Assembly: GCA_949358305.1 (NCBI GenBank)
Contig: OX442314.1
Coordinates: 14,005,060 to 14,069,059 of the forward strand
DNA length: 64,000 bases
Origin: Strigamia acuminata
Taxonomy: Eukaryota; Arthropoda; Chilopoda; Geophilomorpha; Linotaeniidae
Direction: 5' to 3'
Shown: piece after piece, positions 56,381 through 64,000 of the stretch
Layout: the number at the start of each line of letters is the position of its first letter
Position numbering within the stretch: position 1 is the stretch's first letter
Notes under the pieces: model-generated
What the model was told of the DNA's origin: nothing
The model's database searches: none
The model's input: the letters and a program-made list of their open reading frames with translations, nothing else
Translations under genes and position numbers: made by a program

Positions 56381-58335
56381 TCAAAGATTAAAATCATGAT
56401 AATTTTTATTAGCTACCGGTACTTCTTTAGCAGGCAATTGATTTTCAGGAATAGTTGAAATCTGTTCAGCAGGTTCATCTGATTCATTCTTTACATCTTT
56501 AATGTAGCTGTAATTCAAAGTTTTTGTATTTATTAAAACTTATTTGATAGCCATTAATTGATCCAAATTCTTATTACAACATGATAAAAATGGCAATAAG
56601 AAAGAATCCTGCTCCAACCAAATACACAGTTCCAGGAAAGACATCAAGAGTAGCGTGATAAATTTGTGTGTAAATAGTCGATCTAATTAATGCACCTAGG
56701 CTTCCCAAAATGGCTAAAGCAGAAAACATTTTTCCTGAAACCAAAAAAAAAGACAAAAATTACCAAATACTGACCGATTACAGTTGATCTATTTTACCAA
56801 CTTCATCTGGATCAACACACTGAGACAATAACGAACGAATAGGAGAAGAAACACATTCATTCACTAAAATAAGCAATGCTAAAAAATAGAAAACCATAAG
56901 TTATGCAATTTCTTGACCCAATTGAATAATACCGAGAAACAGCATCCAGCCAGCAACAGCAAAAGCAATAATATTGTACTGTGCTAAAATTCCAATTAGT
57001 CCGATTAAATATAAGTAACTATCCTTCACTTTTAAGCATTTGATTAAAAAAGGAAGGAGAACCACAGCAGCTGAAAATATTTAAATTGAATAAAAATATT
57101 TAATTTATTTTGTTCTATAATTTTCTTACCAAAGAAGCCAACTACGTAACAATAAGTCACGAAGTAGCTATACAACTGATCAGACCATTCAAATTTTAAT
57201 CGAGCATAAAGATAAAGCATATCTAATGAGATTCGAGCAGAAATTAACTTTCTTTTACTACAGAAATAAAAAAATAACAGTCTTACCAACGGAGCCCAGC
57301 ATAGTTATTAAATTACACACTGTCAAAATCCACAAACGACGTCTCTTGTTTCCATTTCTTTTTTTCGTGAATGTTCTAAACATGTCATGACAGTTTTTAT
57401 AATTGAAAAAATGTTTTATATCAAAAGTTGAATTCTTATGTTCATTCCCACTTTCTGACTGCAGAGATTCTATTAAAAACAAGTGTGAAAGTTTAAAACT
57501 GAGACTTGGATGGCACCGTATTGTATGTACGTACCTTTAATAAAGAACATTGTATAAAGTAAGCAGATCGAATTGAGAAATACTCCCACTCCGAAAACAC
57601 AGGTATATCCCCAATTCTTCAACAGAAATCCAGCTAAAAGTGAACCAATCGGACATCCGATGTAAAACACTCCATTCACAATGCTGAATCGCAATGTACG
57701 AGTTTTTTCATCAGTAATATCAGACAAATAACTACAGAAAATGACATTAGCGGCAAGAAAACCTCCTGACAAACTCGTGATGGTAGGCATTAAAAGTAGA
57801 AAAGATGGTGATAATTCTTCAATTTCGTAGGCCAAAATGGGAATGATTGTAGAAACGAGATATGTCGATATTTGTAAAACCATTGGAAACTTTAACAAAT
57901 AAAATAGTATAATTTAGTGAGGTTTATTTCAGAGTAATTACATACCTTTCGACCAAATCTGTCGCTCCATGAACCAAGGAAAAAGAGAAAAATTAAAGAC
58001 GGAATGGTCTCCAATATGGTGAAGTAGAGTTGATAATTTGCAGCTACTTTCTGCACTGCAGTTTCCAAATTGACAATACTTGTTAAGTTGTGACAAGTAT
58101 CACTGTCGTTTTTAAATTCAACCCGACAGATTTTGTACATTAAAAGACTGTCCAAGTATAAATTTGACAGATTCAATGAAATTGCTATTATAAATATTAC
58201 GGGTTCCAATGTTATCGATTTTAGCACATTAAGAATCAATGTCATGCGATTAATTGATGAATCTGTGGTGTTTGTCAATCTTTCAGTGCTAGAACTGCAA
58301 ACGACTACCGAGTGTTGCTCAATTTCTATTGCCAT
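56381..58335 (-). CDS. SLC46-like MFS transporter 3
   Basis: Eight exons: 57946-58335, 57535-57889, 57287-57469, 57130-57222, 56933-57070, 56798-56878, 56578-56734, 56381-56507; 1524 nt, 507 aa. Motif A reads GSWSDRFGRK at residues 121-130, the glycosylation site is CHNLT, and the second half has LLSQCVDPDEVGKMFS. Exon 4 is 9 nt shorter than in transporters 1 and 2. The start MAIEIEQ at 58335 was chosen; an in-frame ATG 30 codons upstream exists but adds an unsupported leader. Function as for its neighbours: a proton-driven organic anion or folate-type carrier by family, substrate unknown. Confidence 0.87.
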
Positions 58336-60434
58336 TGAGTATTTCAGTTGCACTTTATATGATCTGCTGTGTATGAATGAAACTGAATGAATGCGGATCC
58401 ATAAACCCATCATGCAGTTTTGCATGATTATGTAATTGTATTCGCGGTACCGGTTCTCCGGATGATAACTATGTATATGTATATTTAAATTGATTTCATG
58501 CGAATCGAGCGGCCTTCTGATAAAGAATAACTACAGTTTTAACACAAAGGTGCATTCAAAATTCTTGTTTCATAAGAAGTTACTTTGTAACGGTTATGCT
58601 TCTCTGCAATGGTGCAGAAAAATATATTATTATCCTCCAGAATTTTCTCATCAACTTTTAAATCTTATAACTAAGGAAATGTGGTGATCTCGATTGTTTA
58701 TTGAATAAAATATTATCACCACTTAAGAATATTTTGTATTTTTGATTAATTTGGTTTGGCACACGACAACCCAAGTTTTGCGACTAGGGGGTATAAACCC
58801 CCCAGGCACGTTTCACCCGAAATTGGCTGGGGTGAACTATTAATTAACCGTTCTGGTGCAACAATTTCTTTGTTTACGTGTACTGATCGTGTTTTGTTTG
58901 GGTGAATAGAAACCTTTGTTATCTTTGCACAGTTTTGCAAAGCCAGCCTTCATTGCGCCGTGTGTATCAACCGCTGTTGATACACGCACTTCCAAGTTAA
59001 GTGTTGGTAAATTCTGTTTTGGGGAAAACAGAGTTCGCCATCGCCATCGCCGAGGACCATCGTTGAGTTTCTCCGGAGTCGTCGCCATTGCCATTGTCGT
59101 ACGTGTGAGCTAGGACGATTTTGTAATCGTCCTAGGTGTGAGTAACGAGGGAGAAGACGCCTAGCTCATTTGTATGTCACGCGCACTACCGTTGCTGTGC
59201 GGTTTCCTTTGTTTCATTTTCCATTATTGTGTTTTCCTTATCCTTGTCATAATTATTATCGCCATTTCATTTGTATTTATCGAATAATTATTGTCCATTT
59301 GGGTATAATTTTACTTTACCGGCCACCTCTCAGATTATCTCCACAATTTGGTTTTAGGGGTTGTCAAGGGTTGGTAATCGAATGGCGTTGACGGTTTTGG
59401 GGACAAACGAAAACGAAACCGGAACCGGAACCGGAACCGGAACCGGTAATCAGGAGATTAATGGCTGTAGGTTAAGCAGGGAATCATACGGCCAATTGCT
59501 TTTGTTGTTGCTGTCGTCGTCGCTAGTTCCACAATGTTAGCGGGCAGGGGGGTCGGGGAAGAGCGGGGGCGGAAAGGGGGGGTTCAGGGGGGGGCAGAGC
59601 CCCCCTTGAATAAAAAAGAGAAAGCAGGTGCATAACAATTAACAATATGAGGGCAATTGATAGTAGTTTAACTGGTCGTTAATCTCCTGATTTCCGCTTC
59701 CGTTTTTGTTTGCCACAAAAACCGTCAACGCCATTCGATTTTTCACCCTTGAATACCTCTAAATCCAAATTTTCGAGATGATCTGAGAGGTGGCTGATAA
59801 AGTAAAATTGTTCCTTCATTTGTATTACACTTAACTGTTTAATCATTTACCCCTAGACAACAACCAGTAATTATTAATATTTCAGATACAAGCCTTATAA
59901 ATAGCATTCAATGTGTGATAATAACCCGGATCGCAGCAGAAAGGAGAATGTTTTGTACATAACTGCGCCCAGAAAATTGTACATATAATGTGTAAAAATA
60001 GAAAACGTTTTTATTCAATTAGGATTGGTGAGATTATTCCTCTGATTGATTCAATACGTAATGCTCTTGTTTAGAGATCTTTTCACTAAATCCCTACTAA
60101 AATCGAAAAAATAGAAATTACATTAGTCGTTTTATCAATATTCGTACAAATATTTAATTTGCATTGCGAAATTGATCAGAAATTAGAAATTTTGGTTGTT
60201 TTCCACTCAACAGAGGTCAGTGATGGGCATGGACTCGAAATGACTCATTCCTGATTGAAACTGAAATATCACAACTGTAAGGTTTAAAATTAGAAAATGA
60301 ATTATACTTTTATTTATAAAATGGAAGATAAATTCTACAACTACACATGTGATAATCGATATAAAATTGATTTTGCAAAGCATTTCTGCAACACTCCATG
60401 AGATGTACGAAAACGAACGCATTCTCTTCATCGT
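58336..60434. other. Spacer between transporters 3 and 4
   Basis: 2.1 kb without a credible gene. Contains short palindromes (GGGGGTATAAACCCCCC near 58788; AGGACGATT/AATCGTCCT near 59114; TGTATCAA/TTGATACA near 58967) and the long inverted repeat at 59307-59809. Confidence 0.6.
59307..59809. repeat. Long inverted repeat (arms ~135-157 bp, ~210-bp loop)
   Basis: The left arm 59307-59463 and right arm 59676-59809 are reverse complements at roughly 75-80 percent (shared words: CCACCTCTCAGAT, CGAATGGCGTTGACGGTTTT, ATCAGGAGATTAA). The left arm is longer because of five AACCGG units at 59417-59446. The loop is G-rich with runs of G. No transposase; either a fold-back transposon or an inverted duplication. 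Confidence 0.75.
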
Positions 60435-63408
60435 TTATAAATTTGGCACTGTAGATGTATCATTATGAGATTGCGAAGGAAATGTTCTATAACTGCAACC
60501 ATAACTAGAATTCGAATCTTCCTCAGATTGAAGTAATACAGTACAGTTATATGCTGATAACCTTTTAAAATCGACCAATATAATGCTTTAAAAATAAAAT
60601 AGGAAATTATTATTAATAAGCATACAGGTATTTGCGCAAAATTTCTTAATTTTTTTACCAAAAAAATACTGCTGAAATGCTACAAAATGCTGCAGACAAA
60701 AGATACGCTGCACCCGGAAAAGAATCGAGTGTTTTATTGTATAATCGTGTGTACATGACACCAGCAAAGAATGAAATAAACACTTCACTTCCGTCTTTCA
60801 AAGCAAAAAGCTTTCCTGTATCAACAAATTAATTAGTACACCATCTTTCATTCTTTGTCATTACGGTTTCTTAAATTAAATGCAAGTAAATACTTAACCA
60901 TATTCATCAGGATCGATAATTTTAGTAGAAAATGATTTCATAGCGGGAAAAACAAAGGCATAAAATGTAGTCAACGACAATGCTAGAATTTCAAAAATAA
61001 ATTTTGTATACTTTATACTGTACATATCTTTACATTATAAGGTAAGTTCAGAAACAGAAGATCTTCTGTTTATCAGACGATTTTTTGTTCTCACGTTTCC
61101 AACTTATTTACAACGTAATTAATGTTTAATGGATCGTTTCATACCTGCCCACAACATCCAAGTTTGTGTGCTAAACGCCACTAAAATTGGATTGACAATT
61201 GTGGCGACATTTCCAATTAATTCAATAGTAGGATCAGATAATTTCAGTTTGTTTGCAAACACAGGTAAGCAAATTAAAGTACCTGTAGCAAAGAAATGAG
61301 GCACTGTAGTAAAGTTTACGACCCTAAAACCCACACAACAAAATAAAACAGATGTTGGGAATTATTATTTAGTGTAGAAAATCAACAATTGATGGCGTTA
61401 GTAATATTAGAGTAGTTTTGTGTTTGTTAGTCATGTGGTGATGCGCTTCTATATTTGGTGTGGTCACTCTTTAGTTTTGTTCTTTGTTGTTCGCATCTCA
61501 TGTATCCAGTGATGTATTAACCTTCCCATAGCCAAGCCTAGTTTCCACCATTGCTAGCTAAGGTCGGTCATTTCTGCCTTCTTTTAAAAATCCTTCTGCA
61601 CATGTGCACAATCACATTTTTCCTGGTGCAATCGCATTTTTCCTGGTAAAAGCACATGTTTTAGGACTAATTTTAATACGCCACCTAGTGCAAACAGATG
61701 GCAAAGTGGTGTACGGCGCTCCCATTAAAGGTGTTTTATGTTATAAATATTAAATTATCTTATTAATTATTGAAAAACTATTTGTATTTAGACATTATAA
61801 AATAAGAAAAAAATGTTTTTGAGGAATAAAAGTTAACCTCATTAATTAATTTTCAGGAAAAAAAGAATTACAGTGATTTTTGCACTTCTGTAATTTTTTT
61901 GACCTACCATGGCTATGGGAAGGTTAATTTCAATCCAGAAGTAAATCACGTTTGTTTTCGTTCAATATAACAACAGAGACATCCGGTTGACATCCAAAAG
62001 ATGTGATCAAGTGACATTGTTGATGTCACATGCAATGATAAAGAGATGAATTTATTCCAAAGACTTGATCTGACCTAATCTGTCCTGAACTGGCCTAAGC
62101 TGGCCTAGAAATAGGTCATGTTAAGTCAGTTTGGGTCGAGCCAGGTCATATCAGTTCCTGCACCTGCAGACAACAGAGTGTCCCTTTCCCTTAATTATGT
62201 GTGTGTGTATGTGTATTATGCGTTAATTACTCATTCTTCTTACCAATGCAAGCAAGAAGAGTTCCAACAGCTGAATAATAACTGTAGATGTCCTGGCCCC
62301 AGCTAAACTTATAGCGATAAAATAGCTGTGCAATTTGGACCTCGCCTACACAGTGAGAAAAATGTGTATTAGTTACCGGTTTCTTTTGATTTGATTTGAT
62401 TTTATTTTACCAACTGAAGGGACAGTCTGAAACCAATTTGCTGCAACGATCAATAAAATCCACAACCTGTAATGACCGTCACGACGCTTAAACAGAACTC
62501 TAAAGTACGCCTTTAAATCTTTCAACGAGAATATATTTCGAAGACGATGTTTAAATGCGATTTGTTGTGGCGTCTGCTCATTGCTGATATTGCTGACTGG
62601 AATTATAACCTGAATTCTCCAAGTAAGATATATAAAAGAAATGAGACGTACTGCCGCTGCTGAAGCAAAAATTAGCCAAAATCCCCAATGTGCTTGTGTG
62701 TAACCACTAATGGCTGTACCTATAGGAAATGATATGAATTTTGTTGCAGTAAAGAAACCGAATCTTGAAGTGCGCCATTCTGGGCTTGACACGTCTGCAA
62801 TGTAACTAATAGCAGCAGTCTCAAACACTCTGTTGCCTCCTGTCAGGCCTATTGCAGCTGAGAAGGCAAAAAGTGTTTCTGGTGGCCACTCATCAAATAA
62901 AGAAATCACAAGCAGTACAAATGCAGCAACTAAATATCCAAATTTAGCAAATAACATGGGCATTTTGCGCCCGTGATTATCACTCCAAGCGCCCAATACA
63001 AAACTCAATATCAAGCTGGGAATGAATTCGATGTAGGAACGATAAACACTCAGATCGTTTTCAATCTCTTCAACCTGTCAAATTAAATTGGACATATTTC
63101 AATTATATAATAATATTGTAATCATGTTCATTATGTCACTCAGTCATGCACAAACTGCGACTCGTGGGTTTCCTTTAGTGTGCATCCTTCGTACGTACCT
63201 CTTTTTCAATCGTTTTATTATTTAAATCTCTACAAACTGTTGAAGAATAATGTAATGTCACGTGACAAATTTTGTGTAGGCTCAAAGTTATCATTGTTTG
63301 ACTTTGCAAGGCCCATGCCAAAGTGGATAGACAGAGAACGGGTTCTATAGTAATTGACTTGAAAAAACCTCGCCAGGAAAATAGATTTTGACGAATTTGG
63401 TCTGGCAT
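60435..63408 (-). CDS. SLC46-like MFS transporter 4 (altered intron layout)
   Basis: Seven exons: 63199-63408, 62411-63074, 62244-62345, 61145-61282, 60899-60982, 60659-60815, 60435-60585; 1506 nt, 501 aa. Motif A reads GAWSDNHGRK at about residues 98-107. The first outer loop carries CRDLNNKT. The later exons (102, 138, 84, 157 nt) keep the layout of transporters 1-3, but the exon holding motif A to the central loop is a single 664-nt piece: the introns after GRK and after helix 6 are missing, while an intron after KEV is unique. It is the most diverged of the four. Intron 3 (61283-62243) carries a piggyBac-type MITE. Substrate unknown. Confidence 0.85.
61521..61923. mobile_element. piggyBac-type MITE (403 bp)
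   Basis: CCTTCCCATAGCCA at the left and TGGCTATGGGAAGG at the right are exact inverted ends. TTAA flanks both (61517-61520 and 61924-61927), the diagnostic piggyBac target. No transposase; lies in an intron of transporter 4. Confidence 0.85.
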
Positions 63409-64000
63409 TTTTCATTCAGTTACTGTACTAAGGTAGAGGCGTTGCCAGGAAGCAAACATCAACTAAAATAAAAATCTAAGTTAAAGAAATCGAAATTTTA
63501 TCATGAAAAAAAGCACTTACTATAGTCACAATGGAATGTCCAAATACAAACACTGGGAATCATGCAAGAAGTGCGCATCTTTAAGAGCTACTGCTGGAGC
63601 GTCTGGTGATGATATGAAATAAAAAAAAGGTAAATCCCCGTTTCTTAACAAGGTCAGTTTACTTTAAATACTTTATACTTATACTTTATCTTTAAAATAT
63701 AATTAATTTACGTACCGGTACATCTATAAATTTGAATTATTATTTTATAAGAGTTGGTGTTCCAAATGCAAAAAATAAAATCTTTTTAATTCAAAACCGA
63801 AAATTCAAGCGAAGTTTATCGTACAAAAGTCAGAACAGCGGAAATCCTCATTCCTTTTATCACTCCCCGAAAGTTTATTAGTTTTAGAAGAATAAGAATG
63901 AGTCATAAATTTTCTATAATTTAAAAAGGGGAATTTAAAATAATCCCCGTTATATAATACGACAAAATATACGTGGTATTGGAAATTAAACTTTAACTTT
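63409..64000. other. Upstream region of transporter 4
   Basis: No gene seen. A possible non-coding first exon could end at about 63520 (GACTATA|GTAAGTGC on the minus strand), but there is nothing to confirm it. Confidence 0.3.

Noticed and set aside
58336-58425. Upstream ATG giving transporter 3 a 30-residue longer N-terminus
   Set aside because: The extension has no counterpart in the paralogues; the ATG at 58335 was preferred.
1-64000. tRNA, rRNA or bacterial operon features
   Set aside because: No cloverleaf, rRNA-like segment or operon-type gene packing was recognised by eye.

Overview
The window is nuclear DNA of an animal, very probably a non-dipteran arthropod. Genes are split by short GT-AG introns, homology is to metazoan families (Dicer, DESI2, TBCE, AREL1, SLC46-like transporters), and TTAGG-type telomere-like motifs sit inside a fold-back repeat. 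Species cannot be read from the sequence. All gene models were rebuilt by hand from splice signals; every complete multi-exon model listed gives a length divisible by three.

Left third (1-30,700): three tandem, same-orientation (minus strand) Dicer genes. Copy A is cut by the left window edge (first three exons only). Copy B (5,613-17,674; 1,672 aa) and copy C (21,353-30,572; 1,678 aa) are complete 14-exon genes with helicase, dimerisation, platform/PAZ, two RNase III and dsRBD parts and all catalytic residues. Spacers hold a broken DESI2 copy, two copies of an unrecognised ORF and many transposons. The duplicated block appears to have been [ORF X >][< Dicer][DESI2 >]. Each Dicer promoter carries a TATA-like box, an NF-kappaB site and an abutting IRF-type GAAACTGAAA element, suggesting immune-inducible Dicer expression.

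Middle (31,371-49,521): intact DESI2 (plus), TBCE (minus, convergent with DESI2), a small DUF3253-domain gene (minus), a complete young Ty3/gypsy retrotransposon with identical 128-bp LTRs (38,512-43,264), and an 18-exon AREL1-type HECT ubiquitin ligase (plus).

Right (50,298-63,408): four tandem minus-strand MFS transporters of the SLC46/proton-coupled folate transporter type. Three share the same eight-exon layout; the fourth has lost two introns and has one at a unique place. A long inverted repeat lies between the third and fourth.

The main theme is a recently amplified RNA-interference locus crowded with transposon remnants and hairpin-forming repeats, some of them inside Dicer introns.
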